Below are positions 43,102 through 53,856 of a stretch of 64,000 nt of DNA, one piece after another. Within the stretch, counting starts at the first letter, position 1. Every line of letters starts with the position of its first letter. Made by a program: the position numbers and the translations under genes. This DNA comes from Janthinobacterium sp. BJB426 (GTDB lineage Bacteria > Pseudomonadota > Gammaproteobacteria > Burkholderiales > Burkholderiaceae_D). Location of the stretch: NCBI RefSeq assembly GCF_002735705.1, contig NZ_PDZL01000008.1, positions 186,001-250,000 on the forward strand. The letters run 5' to 3'. Under the pieces are notes generated by a model. The model made no database searches, was not told the origin of the DNA, and saw only the letters and a list, made by a program, of their open reading frames with translations.

Positions 43102-45309
43102 ATGCCAGCTCGCCGCGCCTTGTTCGCCGCCATCGCCTGCGGCGTCGCCGCCGCTCCTCCGGTGCTGGCGGCGCCCGCCGTTTCTGTCACGGACATGGCG
43201 CGCTGGCAGGCGCAGGCGGCCAATGTCAGCATCGCGCGCGATACGTGGGGTGTGCCCCATGTGACGGGCAAGACGGATGCCGATGCCGTCTTTGGCCTGA
43301 TGTATGCGCAGGCCGAAGACGATTTCCCCCGCGTGGAACTCAATTACATCAACGCCATGGGACGGCTGGCGGAAGTGGACGGCGAACGGGAGCTGTACCG
43401 CGACCTGCGCATGAAGCTCTTCATCGATCCGCTTGAGCTGCAGGCGCAGTACCGCGCCAGCCCGCCGTGGCTGCGCAAATTGATGGATGCCTTTGCCGAT
43501 GGCCTGAATTTTTACCTGGCCACGCATCCGCACGTCAAACCCAAGCTGATCACGCATTTCGAGCCGTGGATGGCCCTGAGCTTCAGCGAGGGCAGCATCG
43601 GCGGCGATATCGAATCGATCAATCTGGCACAGCTCGAAGCGTTTTATGGCCAACAGGCCAGGCCGGCCGCCGTGGCGCTGGCCAGCGTGGAAACTGGATT
43701 GGAGCCAGAGCCGAGCGGCTCCAACGGCTTCGCCATCGCGCCCGCCATCACGCAAAATGGCCACGCGCTGCTGATGATCAACCCGCACACCTCGTTCTAC
43801 TTCCGTCCCGAAGTGCAGGTTACCAGCGGCGAAGGCTTGAACGCGTATGGCGCCGTCACCTGGGGCCAGTTCTTCGTCTACCAGGGTTTTAACGAGCGCC
43901 TGGGCTGGATGCACACCTCGGGCGGCGGCGACGTCATCGACGAATACCTGGAAAGCATCGTCGACCACGATGGCGCATGGTTCTACCGCTATGACGGCGG
44001 CCAGCGTCCCTTGATAGCCGTGCCCATCACCTTGCGATATAAACTGGCCGATGGCGGCGTGGCATCGAAAACCATCACCGTCTACTACAGCCACCACGGC
44101 CCCATCGTGCGTGCGCAGGATGGAAAATGGGTGGCGGTGCGCCTGATGAACGAACCGTTGAAAGCCTTGATACAGTCGTATACGCGCACCAAGGCACGCG
44201 ATTATGCTGCGTTTTACCAGACGATGGAACTGCGCACGAATTCGTCGAACAATACGGTGTATGCGGATGCGGACGGCAATATCGCCTACTTTCACGGCAA
44301 TTTCATCCCTGTGCGCGACCCTCGCTTCAACTGGAAGCAGCCCGTCGACGGCAGCGATCCGGCCACGGAATGGAAAGGGCTGCACACGGTGGCGCAAACC
44401 ATCACCCTGTTCAATCCGAAAAATGGCTGGATCCAGAACACGAACAACTGGCCGTATTCGGCGGCCGGCGCCAACAGCCCGCGCCAGAGCGATTACCCCG
44501 CCTACATGTCCGTGTACGGCGAAAACGCGCGCGGCCTGCATGCCGTCAAGGTCTTTCAAAATAAAACAGGCTTTACCCTCGACAGCCTGATCGCCGCTTC
44601 CTACGACAGCGAATTGACGGCGTTTGAAACGCTGCTGCCGCCACTGTTCGCGGCATACGATGCGCTGCCGGCCGGCGACGCGCAAAAGCTGGCGCTGGCC
44701 GACAAGGTGGCCTTGTTGCGGGCCTGGGACTGGCGCTATGCGCTGACGTCGACAGCCACCTCGCTGGCCGTGTTCTGGGGCCAGGAACTGGCGGAACTGA
44801 CGGGCAAGCAGGCGCGCGAGCAGGGCGTGCCCGTGGTCGATTTCCTGGCGACGGACAAGGTCACGGCGGCGCAGCGGCTGGCTGCCCTGGCGACGGCGGC
44901 GGATAAACTGCAGCGCGATTTCGGTAGCTGGCAAACGCCGTGGGGCGAGATCAACCGCTTCCAGCGCCTGACGGGCGACGTGGTGCAGCCGTTTGACGAT
45001 GCGCAAGCCAGCTTGCCCGTGCCTTACGCGTCGGGCAACTGGGGCGCGCTGGCCGCGTATGGCCAGAGCAGCAAGAGCACGACGCGACGGATCTATGGCG
45101 AGCGCGGCAACAGCTTTGTCGCGGCAGTGGAATTTGGCCCCCGCATCAAGGCGAAAAGCATTCTTGCCGGCGGCCAGAGTGGCGACCCGAAGTCGCCCCA
45201 CTTCAAGGACCAGGCGGCCATGTATGTGCGGGGCGAGTTCAAGGAGGTACTGTTTTATCCGGAGCAGGTGGAACAGCACCTGGAGCGCCGCTACCACCCT
45301 GGAAAATAA
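43102..45309 (+). CDS. Penicillin acylase family N-terminal nucleophile amidase (possible AHL acylase)
   Basis: 735 residues with an N-terminal signal peptide ending near VLAAPA. The alpha-chain part has ARDTWGVPHVTGKTDADAVF and YAQAEDDF; autoproteolysis should occur before the Ser of GSNGFAIAP (about residue 213), generating the beta-chain with the catalytic N-terminal Ser; FNERLGWMHTSG and YYSHHGPIVR are later family motifs. Family members hydrolyse penicillins, N-acyl-homoserine lactones or other amides; substrate cannot be told from sequence. It is 15 bp after the ParB-like gene and could be co-transcribed. Confidence 0.85.
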   Translation: MPARRALFAAIACGVAAAPPVLAAPAVSVTDMARWQAQAANVSIARDTWGVPHVTGKTDADAVFGLMYAQAEDDFPRVELNYINAMGRLAEVDGERELYRDLRMKLFIDPLELQAQYRASPPWLRKLMDAFADGLNFYLATHPHVKPKLITHFEPWMALSFSEGSIGGDIESINLAQLEAFYGQQARPAAVALASVETGLEPEPSGSNGFAIAPAITQNGHALLMINPHTSFYFRPEVQVTSGEGLNAYGAVTWGQFFVYQGFNERLGWMHTSGGGDVIDEYLESIVDHDGAWFYRYDGGQRPLIAVPITLRYKLADGGVASKTITVYYSHHGPIVRAQDGKWVAVRLMNEPLKALIQSYTRTKARDYAAFYQTMELRTNSSNNTVYADADGNIAYFHGNFIPVRDPRFNWKQPVDGSDPATEWKGLHTVAQTITLFNPKNGWIQNTNNWPYSAAGANSPRQSDYPAYMSVYGENARGLHAVKVFQNKTGFTLDSLIAASYDSELTAFETLLPPLFAAYDALPAGDAQKLALADKVALLRAWDWRYALTSTATSLAVFWGQELAELTGKQAREQGVPVVDFLATDKVTAAQRLAALATAADKLQRDFGSWQTPWGEINRFQRLTGDVVQPFDDAQASLPVPYASGNWGALAAYGQSSKSTTRRIYGERGNSFVAAVEFGPRIKAKSILAGGQSGDPKSPHFKDQAAMYVRGEFKEVLFYPEQVEQHLERRYHPGK

Positions 45310-45321
45310 GCGCCGGGACGA

Positions 45322-46503
45322 TCAGATTGCGTCGAGCGCCGTGCGCAGGTCATGGCGCAAATCCTCGATATCCTCAATCCCCACCGACAGCCGGATCAAG
45401 CCGTCGCCGATGCCCAGCTTTGCCCGCTGCTCGGCGGGAATGCTGGCATGCGTCATCAGGGCAGGGTGTTCGATCAGGCTTTCCACGCCGCCCAGGCTTT
45501 CGGCCAGGGCGAACACTTCGCAGCGCTCGAGGAAGCGGCGCGCGCCGGCCAGGTCCGTATCGAGGTCGATCGAGATGATGCCGCCGAAACCATCCATCTG
45601 GCGCTGCGCCAGCGCGTGCTGCGGATGCGATTTCAGCCCCGGATAGAACACCTTGCGCACTTCCTTCTGCTGCTCCAGCCACTGCGCCAGGGCCAGGGCG
45701 CTTTCGCAATGGCGCTGCATGCGGATGGCCAGGGTCTTGACGCCACGCAAAGCTAAAAAGCTGTCGAACGGGCCGGCAATCGCGCCTACCGAGTTTTGCA
45801 AAAAGCCCAGCTGCTCGCGCCATTCCGCCTGGCGTTCTTCCGCGCCGACGATGGCGATGCCGCCGATAATGTCCGAGTGGCCGTTCAAGTACTTGGTGGT
45901 CGAATGCACGACGATATCGAAGCCATGTTCCAGAGGGCGCTGCACCAGCGGGCTGGCAAACGTGTTGTCGGCCACGGCGATGATGCCGCGCGCGCGGCAG
46001 ATGTCGGCAATCGCGCGCAAATCGGCCAGTTTCAGCATGGGGTTGGTGGGCGTCTCCACCCACACCATCTTCGTTTCCGGGCGCAGCGCGGCCAGCAGAT
46101 TCTCGGGATTGGTCAAATCCACATACGTGAATTCGTGGCCGGCCGAGCGGCGGCGCACGCGCTCGAATAAACGGTAGGTGCCGCCGTACATGTCGTCACC
46201 GGCGACAATATGGCTGCCCGCATCGAGCAATTCCAGCACGGAGGAAATAGCGGCCAGGCCCGAGGCGAACGCGAAGGCCGCGCTACCGCCTTCCAGGTCG
46301 GCCACGCAGCGTTCGAGCGCCCAGCGCGTGGGATTGTGCGAGCGGCCATAATCGAGGCCCTTGTGCACGCCGGGGCTGTCCTGCACGAAGGTGGAGGTGG
46401 CGTAAATGGGCGGCATGATGGCGCCCGTCGACGGGTCGGGCGACTGGCCGGCGTGGATGACACGCGTGGCGAGATGACTCTTGCGGGTGGTTTCCTGGCT
46501 CAA
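45322..46503 (-). CDS. Cystathionine gamma-lyase/gamma-synthase family PLP enzyme
   Basis: 393 residues. PLP lysine in HSTTKYLNGHSDIIGG, substrate-binding YGRSHNPTRWALE and SGLAAISSVLELL near the N-terminus, and ESLGGVESLIEHP. Its ATG overlaps the stop of the CBS gene by four bases (ATGA at 46500-46503), giving a CBS-CGL operon, so the probable role is cystathionine gamma-lyase in the reverse transsulfuration route from homocysteine to cysteine; a MetB-type activity remains possible from sequence alone. Confidence 0.9.
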   Translation of the reverse strand: MSQETTRKSHLATRVIHAGQSPDPSTGAIMPPIYATSTFVQDSPGVHKGLDYGRSHNPTRWALERCVADLEGGSAAFAFASGLAAISSVLELLDAGSHIVAGDDMYGGTYRLFERVRRRSAGHEFTYVDLTNPENLLAALRPETKMVWVETPTNPMLKLADLRAIADICRARGIIAVADNTFASPLVQRPLEHGFDIVVHSTTKYLNGHSDIIGGIAIVGAEERQAEWREQLGFLQNSVGAIAGPFDSFLALRGVKTLAIRMQRHCESALALAQWLEQQKEVRKVFYPGLKSHPQHALAQRQMDGFGGIISIDLDTDLAGARRFLERCEVFALAESLGGVESLIEHPALMTHASIPAEQRAKLGIGDGLIRLSVGIEDIEDLRHDLRTALDAI

Positions 46504-47891
46504 GATAGTGTCCTGCGTAAGTGGTTGAGAAGGTCGAAGCGGGTGATCAGGCCATAGAAGGCGGCATCGTCGGCGACGACGGCCGTCAAGCCCCGGTCCA
46601 GGGTGGCGCGCAGGGCGGGCAAGCCACTGGATGGCGCCAGGATTTCGAGCTGTGTCGTCATGGTGGCGCCCACCAGCGAGGCGAAATGGGCGGCGTCGCC
46701 GGAGACGTGCAGCAGCAAGTCCGATTCGTCAAGAATACCGACCAGCTGGCCGCCGTCGATGACGGGCAACTGGGCCAGGTCGCTGGCACGCATGCGGTTG
46801 AAGGCCGTGAGCAGGGTGTCGCTAGGCGCCACGCTGACGACGTCGCCCTCGTCATAGCGGCGTCCGATCAGGTCGCGCAAGTCGCCCGACACGGCCCGCT
46901 GCAACAGGCCCTGGTCGCGCATCCAGCCGTCGTTGTAGACCTTCGACAGGTAGCGCGTGCCCGTGTCGCACACAAAGGTGACGACGCGCTTTGGCGTCGT
47001 CTGCTCGCGGCAGTACTTGAGGGCCGCGGCCAGCAGGGTGCCGGTGGACGAGCCGCCTAAAATGCCTTCGGCAAGCAGCAGAGCGCGCGCGGAATCAAAA
47101 CTTTCCTGGTCCGTGATGGTGTAGGCTTTTTTCACGCTGTCCATGTCGGCGATCGACGGGATAAAATCTTCGCCGATGCCTTCCACGGCCCACGAGCCGC
47201 TCGTGTCCGACACTTTGCCCGTGTCGATGTATTCGGTGAGGATGGAGCCTTGCGGGTCGGCCAGCACGAATTCCAGCTTCGGCTGCGCCTTGCGGAAGTA
47301 GCGGGTCAGGCCCGTCAGGGTGCCGGACGAACCGACGCCGACGACGATGGCGTCCACGTCATGGCCGCTCTGCTCCCAGATTTCAGGGGCCGTCGTCGTT
47401 TCGTGGGCCAGCGGATTGGCGGGATTGTTGAACTGGTCGGCGAAGAAGGCGCCCGGCAGCTCGCGCGCCAGGCGCGCCGCGTAATCCTGGTAGTACTCGG
47501 GATGGCCCTTGCCCACGTCCGAGCGCGTGGTGTGCACTTCGGCGCCCAAGGCTTTCAGGTGCAGCACTTTTTCCGTCGACATCTTGTCGGGCACGACGAG
47601 AATCACGCGGTAGCCCTTGATGCGGCCGACCAGGGCCAGGCCGATGCCGGTATTGCCGGCCGTAGCCTCGACGATGGTGCCGCCCGGCTGCAGGCGGCCG
47701 TCCGCTTCGGCCGCTTCGATGATAGACAGGCCGATGCGGTCCTTGATGGAACCGCCGGGATTTTGCGATTCCAGTTTCAGGAACAGCTGGCACAGGCCCG
47801 TGTCGAGCCTGGTCACTTCGACCAGCGGGGTATTGCCGATCAGCGTGTATAGCGCTGGCGGCTGGGGTGGGGATGGCATTCGATCATTCAT
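46500..47891 (-). CDS. Cystathionine beta-synthase
   Basis: 463 residues. PLP enzyme with SKNPGGSIKDR-type motif (NPGGSIKDRIGLSII), EATAGNTGIGLALVG, the phosphate-binding loop GSSTGTLLAA, and two C-terminal CBS domains (about residues 330-460; SDTLLTAFNRMRASDLAQLP, DESDLLLHVSGDAAH). Condenses serine with homocysteine to cystathionine, the first step of reverse transsulfuration, completed by the adjacent gamma-lyase. Start at 47891 with GGAGCTACC upstream. Confidence 0.92.
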   Translation of the reverse strand: MNDRMPSPPQPPALYTLIGNTPLVEVTRLDTGLCQLFLKLESQNPGGSIKDRIGLSIIEAAEADGRLQPGGTIVEATAGNTGIGLALVGRIKGYRVILVVPDKMSTEKVLHLKALGAEVHTTRSDVGKGHPEYYQDYAARLARELPGAFFADQFNNPANPLAHETTTAPEIWEQSGHDVDAIVVGVGSSGTLTGLTRYFRKAQPKLEFVLADPQGSILTEYIDTGKVSDTSGSWAVEGIGEDFIPSIADMDSVKKAYTITDQESFDSARALLLAEGILGGSSTGTLLAAALKYCREQTTPKRVVTFVCDTGTRYLSKVYNDGWMRDQGLLQRAVSGDLRDLIGRRYDEGDVVSVAPSDTLLTAFNRMRASDLAQLPVIDGGQLVGILDESDLLLHVSGDAAHFASLVGATMTTQLEILAPSSGLPALRATLDRGLTAVVADDAAFYGLITRFDLLNHLRRTLS

Positions 47892-48185
47892 GGTAGCTCC
47901 TGTCAGAGAAACAACGGCTCCGGATTGTGTCCCGAGCCGCCTTCCGTGCCGCGCAGTGTAGGCGGGTGGACGAGTGCAGCGAACGAATGTTTATATGCTT
48001 GCATATGCGCCGTTCGCATATCGGCTGCAAGGTTCGCGCTTCGAGTATGCGCCGTTTTTTACCCGCTTGCCGCGCCAAAGACACGACTATTAAGCTGCCG
48101 CAAGCCCGCCATTGCGATTTATAATCACGCCTCGAAAAGGTACTGAACAGTATCCTGAAAAACCAGACGAACAGGGCAGGCGGCA

Positions 48186-48734
48186 GTGGCAAAACTTTAT
48201 TTCCGGTATTCCGCGATGAACGCGGGCAAGTCGACGGCCTTGTTGCAGGTCGCGCACAACTATGAAGAGCAGGGGCAGCAGGTGCGCCTGTACACGGCCG
48301 CCATCGACAGCCGCTACGGCGTGGGCAGAGTAACGTCGCGCCTGGGCCCGCAGCGCCAGGTCGATATCTTCCATGCCGACACGAATTTCCTCGACGATAT
48401 CCCGCAAGTAGCCTGCCTGCTGGTGGACGAAGCGCAATTTCTCAGCACGGCCCAGGTGCAGCAGCTGCACCAGCTGGCGCAAGTGAAGGGCGTGCCCGTC
48501 ATCTGCTACGGCTTGCGCACGGATTTCAAGGGCGAACCGTTCCCCGGCTCGGCCTATCTGCTGGCGCTGGCCGACGATATCGAGGAATTGAAGAATATTT
48601 GTACTTGCGGCAAGAAGGCCACGATGAACATCCGCGTGGATGAGCAAGGCCGCCGCATCAAGGAAGGCGAACAGATCAGTATTGGCGGCAATGAGAGTTA
48701 CCGCCAGGCGTGCGGGCGCTGTTTCTACTCGTAA
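48186..48734 (+). CDS. tdk: Thymidine kinase
   Basis: 182 residues from GTG 48186. Type II thymidine kinase with P-loop SAMNAGKSTALLQVA, DEAQFL Walker B-type motif, the lasso region with YGLRTDFKGEPFPGS and the zinc cysteines CTCGKKATMN and CGRCFYS. Phosphorylates thymidine in the pyrimidine salvage pathway. Monocistronic; transcribed away from the CBS gene across a 294-bp promoter region. Confidence 0.95.
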   Translation: MAKLYFRYSAMNAGKSTALLQVAHNYEEQGQQVRLYTAAIDSRYGVGRVTSRLGPQRQVDIFHADTNFLDDIPQVACLLVDEAQFLSTAQVQQLHQLAQVKGVPVICYGLRTDFKGEPFPGSAYLLALADDIEELKNICTCGKKATMNIRVDEQGRRIKEGEQISIGGNESYRQACGRCFYS

Positions 48735-48735
48735 A

Positions 48736-49008
48736 TTAATCGGCGACGGGCGCGCCCACGTCGGCATCGTCCGCCAGCGCCAGATCACCCCGCTCGAAGG
48801 CGGCGAGGATGTCATTCGCGCGCGCCACGTCGTGCTCGCGCACCATGACGCGGGCGCCGCCGATGGCGGCAGCGAGCAGCATGTCGGCCTGCATGTGCTG
48901 GTCATCCGTCAGCAGCACGTCGATGCCGGCCGCTGCCAGGCAGCCACGGATGACGTGGGCATCCGTGGGGATCATCAGCCGGGCAATTAAAACGTAGTCG
49001 TCGTGCAT
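48736..49008 (-). CDS. DUF2007-type putative signal-transducing protein
   Basis: 90 residues, MHDDYVLIARLMIPTDAHVI, with AGGAGAGACC before the ATG. The pattern of a short beta-alpha fold with HVIRGCLAAAGIDVLLTDD and VRVMVREHDVARANDIL-like C-terminal half fits DUF2007. Converges with tdk with 1 bp between stops. Function unknown. Confidence 0.72.
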   Translation of the reverse strand: MHDDYVLIARLMIPTDAHVIRGCLAAAGIDVLLTDDQHMQADMLLAAAIGGARVMVREHDVARANDILAAFERGDLALADDADVGAPVAD

Positions 49009-49059
49009 GGTCTCTCCTGGGGAGGTGGATTCTGCCCCATCTTAGCACCCGGATTGCAC

Positions 49060-51030
49060 TTACAGCTTGAACACGCCCACTACCTGGTTCAGCTCCTGCG
49101 CCTGTTCCTGCAAGGCGTCGGCGGCCGCGGCCGCTTCTTCCACCAGGGCCGCATTCTGCTGGGTCACCTGGTCCATCTGGGCGATGGCCTGGTTGACTTG
49201 CTCGATGCCGCTGCGCTGCTCTTCGCTGGCCTGGGCGATTTCGGCCATGATGGTGCTCACTTGCTGCACGCTGGCCACTACCGTGTCCATGGTGGCGCTG
49301 GCCTGGCTCACTTGCGCGTGGCCCAGATCCACCGTGCTGGCGGACGCCTGGATCAAATCCTTGATGTCTTTCGCCGCTGCCGTCGAGCGCTGCGCAAGGG
49401 TGCGCACTTCTGTGGCGACGACGGCAAAGCCGCGTCCCTGTTCGCCGGCCCTGGCCGCTTCCACGGCCGCGTTCAAGGCCAGGATATTCGTCTGGAAGGC
49501 GATGCCGTCGATGACGCCGATGATGTCGGCGATCTTGCCGGAGGAGCTGCGGATGGCGTCCATGGTGCTGGCCACTTGCGCCACGGCGGCGCCGCCTTCG
49601 GCTGCCAGGCTGGACGAGTCATGCGCCAGCCGGCTTGCCTGCTGCGCGTGATCGACATTCTGGCGCACGGTGGAACTGAGTTCTTCCATCGAGGCGGCCG
49701 TTTCTTCCAGTGAACTGGCTTGCTGCTCCGTGCGGCTCGACAAGTCCAGGTTGCCGCTGGCGATTTCACCGGACGCCGTGGCGATCTGCCCGGCGCTGCC
49801 GCGCACATTGCTGACCACTTGCGACAGGTTGTCGCTGATGCGGTTCATGGCCAGCAGCAGGCGGCCGATTTCGTCCAGGCTGCTGGTATCGAGGTGCACC
49901 GTCAGGTCGCCGGCGGCGATTTGCGCGGCGGCCGTTTCGGCGGCGGCCAGCGGGCGCGACACGAGGGTGCGCACCAGCCAGTACAGCAGCAGGGCGAAGA
50001 CGAGCAGGGCGATGAAGCCGGAAACGGCCAGCTGGTTGCGCATCTGGCGCGCTTCGAGGGTGATCTCGTCCGTGAACGTGCCGCCCGCGATGATCCATTG
50101 CCAATCCTTGAACTGGCGGTAATACAGCTGCTTTTCGCGCGCGCTGGCACTCGTTTCACCGGGCGCCGTCCACGTATAGCGCATGGCGCCGTCTTTTTGC
50201 GCCAGCATTTCCTGGATGAACATGCGGCCATCGCTGGCCTTGAACTCGAGCGCGCTCTTGCCTTCGCTGTTCGGGTGCAGCACCAGGTGGCCGTAATTGG
50301 CGCCGGGGGCCGTGTCGACGATATAGATGTAGCCCGTCTGGCCGATCTTGACCTGGCGAATCTTCTCTTTCAGCATGGCCAGATTCTTGCTGATATCGAG
50401 GCCGATGAACAGCACACCCACCACCTTGCCGCCCGCATCGCGCACGGGGTCATATTGCGTGATGTATTGCTTGCCAAACAGTGTTGCCATGCCAACGAAG
50501 CGCTGGCCGGCGCGCAGCGGCGCATAGCTGGGGTGGTTGTGGTCGAGCTGGGTGCCGATGGCCCGTTCGCCATCCTGTTTTTTCAGCGAGGTGCTGATGC
50601 GCACGAATTCATCGCCGTTGGCGGCAAAAATGGTGGCGATCACGCCCGTCTGGGCCGTATAGCGGTCGACCACGGCCGTGTCGAGATTGAGTACCTTGCC
50701 GCCGTTGGCCAGCGCTGGCGTGGCCTTGCCGGCGACGGCCACCATGGCGCCCGCGTCGACCGTGAACGGGCCGGGAAATTCGGCCGCGAACAGGCGCGCA
50801 AAGCTGGCCGCCTCGTTGACCATGGCCGTGTGAAACACTTCCGTGGTGGTCATGACGCTATTGAGTTCGCTGGTGACGGCCGCTTCGGCGCGCTGTTCCA
50901 GCGCAGCGGAGGTGCGGATGCTGATCAAGGTCGTCAGGCTGGCGAGGATCAGGCTGACCAGGGCAAAGGTAAAAATGGTGATCTTGCCGCCGACACTCCA
51001 GTGGCGGGGGGAGAATGATTTTGTAGGCAT
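49060..51030 (-). CDS. Methyl-accepting chemotaxis protein
   Basis: 656 residues from ATG 51030 ([17 protein letters not shown]). Two membrane segments (about 17-40 and 315-335), a periplasmic Cache-type ligand region between them ([49 protein letters not shown]), HAMP, and the signalling domain with the highly conserved hairpin tip around [27 protein letters not shown]. The second Cache block suggests binding of small organic acids or amino acids, but the ligand cannot be named. No che gene is adjacent. Confidence 0.93.
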   Translation of the reverse strand: MPTKSFSPRHWSVGGKITIFTFALVSLILASLTTLISIRTSAALEQRAEAAVTSELNSVMTTTEVFHTAMVNEAASFARLFAAEFPGPFTVDAGAMVAVAGKATPALANGGKVLNLDTAVVDRYTAQTGVIATIFAANGDEFVRISTSLKKQDGERAIGTQLDHNHPSYAPLRAGQRFVGMATLFGKQYITQYDPVRDAGGKVVGVLFIGLDISKNLAMLKEKIRQVKIGQTGYIYIVDTAPGANYGHLVLHPNSEGKSALEFKASDGRMFIQEMLAQKDGAMRYTWTAPGETSASAREKQLYYRQFKDWQWIIAGGTFTDEITLEARQMRNQLAVSGFIALLVFALLLYWLVRTLVSRPLAAAETAAAQIAAGDLTVHLDTSSLDEIGRLLLAMNRISDNLSQVVSNVRGSAGQIATASGEIASGNLDLSSRTEQQASSLEETAASMEELSSTVRQNVDHAQQASRLAHDSSSLAAEGGAAVAQVASTMDAIRSSSGKIADIIGVIDGIAFQTNILALNAAVEAARAGEQGRGFAVVATEVRTLAQRSTAAAKDIKDLIQASASTVDLGHAQVSQASATMDTVVASVQQVSTIMAEIAQASEEQRSGIEQVNQAIAQMDQVTQQNAALVEEAAAAADALQEQAQELNQVVGVFKL

Positions 51031-51550
51031 AGTGTGAGTCTGGCAAATGGTAATCAGCTCGGCCATTCCTGGTCATGACATGACACGCGGGGAGGGGATC
51101 TGGTGGGGAATACTGTTGAAACTGAGGCGCGCCGGCGTTGGGAGCCGCGCACAGGCAAGCTGGATTTCAGGGCGCGATGATAGCATGTTGCTTGCGTTTT
51201 GTTACTAAGTGTTTCCCGCAGGAATCAATTTTTCGCGTAAAAACATCATCCGTATCAAGGATTATAAAAACGGCCTATTGACTTTTTAGATTTCAATGAG
51301 GCATTTGATCTTTGGCGCCGATGGGCGATGTAATTTTTCTCACGAATGTTTCACTTTGTAATGAATGAGACGCCGACCTTAATTCGCGTTTAAGCTTCCA
51401 GGAAGAAACTGATATTCCTTGGGAGACTGCCAGGCCGTATCCTGTAGAATAATATGCAGACCAGTCGTGTATTCCCCTTACTGTCTTGCTGGCTGGCGCA
51501 TGCATAGCTGCGCCGCCTGGAATTGATTCAACTAATTTTCGGAGAAGCCG
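51031..51550. other. 520-bp intergenic region, nothing identified
   Basis: Between the chemoreceptor start and the protease. AT-rich stretch 51200-51480 with no credible gene (the minus-strand frame 51293-51562 overlaps the protease start and lacks a ribosome site). The protease promoter should lie here. Confidence 0.5.
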
Positions 51551-53821
51551 ATGAAGAAGCAAATGATGCTGGTCACCCTGGTGCTTGCCCTGTCAGCCAA
51601 CGCTGGCGCAGCCCAGACGGACAAGAGCGCCGCTCCTCCGCTACCCATGAAGCCGCTGGCCCAGCAAACGCAGGCCGCCTTGTGGGCATCGCGCGTCTTG
51701 ACGCGCGTCCATTACAAGGCCACGCCGCTCGACGACGCCATGTCGGAAAAAATCTTCGACCGTTATTTCAAGTCCCTGGACGCGGAAAAGCTGTTTTTCG
51801 TGCAGGCCGATGTCGACCGCTTCGCGCCCTTGCGCACCAAGCTCGATGACGCCATCATCAATGAAGACCTGACGGCGCCGTTTGCCATTTATAACCTGTA
51901 CCAGCAGCGTTTCGACGAGCGCATGGCGTATGCGCGTGAATTGCTGAAAACCAAGTTCGACTTTACGGCCGACGAGAGCTACCAGCTCGACCGCGAAAAG
52001 GCCGCCTGGCCGAAGAACGACGAGGAAGTGCGCGACCTGTGGCGCAAGCGCGTCAAGAACGACTGGCTGCGCCTGAAACTGGCGGGCAAGGAAGACAAAG
52101 CCATCCGCGAGACCCTGGACAAGCGCTATGAAAGCTACACGACCCGTGCGCGCAAGCTCAACAGCGAAGACGTGTTCCAGATCTTCATGAACTCGTACGC
52201 CATGTCGATCGAACCGCATACCAATTACCTGGGCCCGCGCGCTTCGGATAACTTCGACATCGCCATGCGGCTGTCGCTCGAAGGTATCGGCGCCGTGCTG
52301 CAGACGCGCGACGAATACACGGTGGTGCGCGAAGTCGTGCCGGGCAGCCCTGCCGGCTTGTCGGGCAAGCTGAAAGTGGGCGACCGCATCGTCGGCGTGG
52401 GGCAGGGCGAAAGCGGCCCCATCACCGAAGTGCTGGGCATGCGCATCGACGACGTGGTGCAGCTGATCCGCGGCGCCAAGGATTCCGTGGTGCGCCTCGA
52501 CATCCTGCCGGCCGACGCCGGCCCCGATGCCAAGCACGTGGTCTTGCCGCTGGTGCGCAAGAAAATCAGCATGGAAGAGCAGGCGGCGAAGAAATCCATC
52601 ATCGAAGTGCGTGAAAATGGCGTCAAGCGCCGCATCGGCGTCATTTCCCTGCCGACGTTCTACCAGGACTTTGAAGCGCGCCGCCGTGGTGACAAGGACT
52701 TTAAGAGCGCCACGCGCGACGTCACCCGCTTGCTGGGCGAGTTGAAGAAGGACAAGGTCGACAACGTCTTGATCGACTTGCGCAACAACGGCGGCGGTTC
52801 GCTGAACGAAGCCGTCGAACTGACGGGCCTGTTCATCGACAAGGGCCCGGTCGTGATGCAGCGCAATGCCGAAGGCAAGGTCGAAGTGGAAAGCGATACG
52901 AATGCCGGCCTGGCCTGGGATGGCCCGATGGGCGTGCTGATCAACCGCGGCTCGGCTTCGGCCTCGGAAATTTTCGCCGCCGCCGTGCAAGACTATGGCC
53001 GTGGCGTCATCATTGGCGAAGGCAGCTTCGGCAAGGGCACCGTGCAGACCTTGTTCAACCTCGACCGTTTCGGCGGCAGCGAGAAAGCCCGTTTCGGCGA
53101 GCTGAAAATGACCATCGCCCAGTTCTTCCGCATCAATGGCGGCACCACACAGTTGCGCGGTGTCACGCCTGACATCAAGCTGCCGGCCATGTCGGACGCG
53201 GAAAACTTCGGCGAATCGAGCTATGACAATGCCCTGCCATGGGTGGCCATCAAGCCGGCGCCCTACATGCCGACGGGCGACCTGAAGGAGATCGTGCCGT
53301 TGCTGGATAAGAAGCATGATGCGCGCGTGGCCAAGGACAAGGATTTCCAGTACTTGCTCGATGACATCGCCCTTGTCGTCAAGCAGCGCAAGGAAAACCA
53401 GATTTCGCTCAATGAAACCGTGCGCCGCAAGGAGCGCGATGCCCAGGAAGCGCGCGCCAAGACCCGTGAAAAACGCCTGATCGCGCAGATTTCGAATCCT
53501 GCCGATGACCTGGTGGTGATTCCCGATCCGAAAGACGTGCTGAAGGGCGCGAAAGCGGCCAACAAGACGGCCAAGCAGATCGCCGCCGTGAAGGGCGCCT
53601 TGCGCACCGACGATGGCTTGCAGGGCGACGAACGGGCGCTGAGTGCCGAGCTGGACGCTGAAACGGCTGCCAAGAGCGCCAAGGACGTGCTGCTGAACGA
53701 AGCGGCGCGCATCCTGGCCGATGAAGTGGCGCTGATCAAGGCCGATACCCGCCTGGCGTCCAAGGTCTTGCCGTATGCAGCCGATGTCAAGGCGACGCCG
53801 GTGGCGGCGACATCGAAGTAA
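51551..53821 (+). CDS. prc: Tail-specific carboxy-terminal protease (Prc/CtpA)
   Basis: 756 residues, signal peptide MKKQMMLVTLVLALSANAGA. PDZ domain at about 240-320 (YTVVREVVPGSPAGLSGKL), peptidase S41 core with LIDLRNNGGGSLNEAVELTG, the catalytic Ser in NRGSASASEIFAAAV and Lys in GEGSFGKGTVQTLFNL. Periplasmic protease that trims proteins with non-polar C-termini and helps turn over murein hydrolases. Followed at 53857 by the first copy of the 121-nt element. Confidence 0.93.
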   Translation: MKKQMMLVTLVLALSANAGAAQTDKSAAPPLPMKPLAQQTQAALWASRVLTRVHYKATPLDDAMSEKIFDRYFKSLDAEKLFFVQADVDRFAPLRTKLDDAIINEDLTAPFAIYNLYQQRFDERMAYARELLKTKFDFTADESYQLDREKAAWPKNDEEVRDLWRKRVKNDWLRLKLAGKEDKAIRETLDKRYESYTTRARKLNSEDVFQIFMNSYAMSIEPHTNYLGPRASDNFDIAMRLSLEGIGAVLQTRDEYTVVREVVPGSPAGLSGKLKVGDRIVGVGQGESGPITEVLGMRIDDVVQLIRGAKDSVVRLDILPADAGPDAKHVVLPLVRKKISMEEQAAKKSIIEVRENGVKRRIGVISLPTFYQDFEARRRGDKDFKSATRDVTRLLGELKKDKVDNVLIDLRNNGGGSLNEAVELTGLFIDKGPVVMQRNAEGKVEVESDTNAGLAWDGPMGVLINRGSASASEIFAAAVQDYGRGVIIGEGSFGKGTVQTLFNLDRFGGSEKARFGELKMTIAQFFRINGGTTQLRGVTPDIKLPAMSDAENFGESSYDNALPWVAIKPAPYMPTGDLKEIVPLLDKKHDARVAKDKDFQYLLDDIALVVKQRKENQISLNETVRRKERDAQEARAKTREKRLIAQISNPADDLVVIPDPKDVLKGAKAANKTAKQIAAVKGALRTDDGLQGDERALSAELDAETAAKSAKDVLLNEAARILADEVALIKADTRLASKVLPYAADVKATPVAATSK

Positions 53822-53856
53822 TGAGCGTGGAGTAAGGGGGGAGTTATCTGTTTCGC

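Noticed and set aside
48001-48185. Possible small ORFs upstream of tdk
   Set aside because: No ribosome site; reads as divergent promoter DNA.
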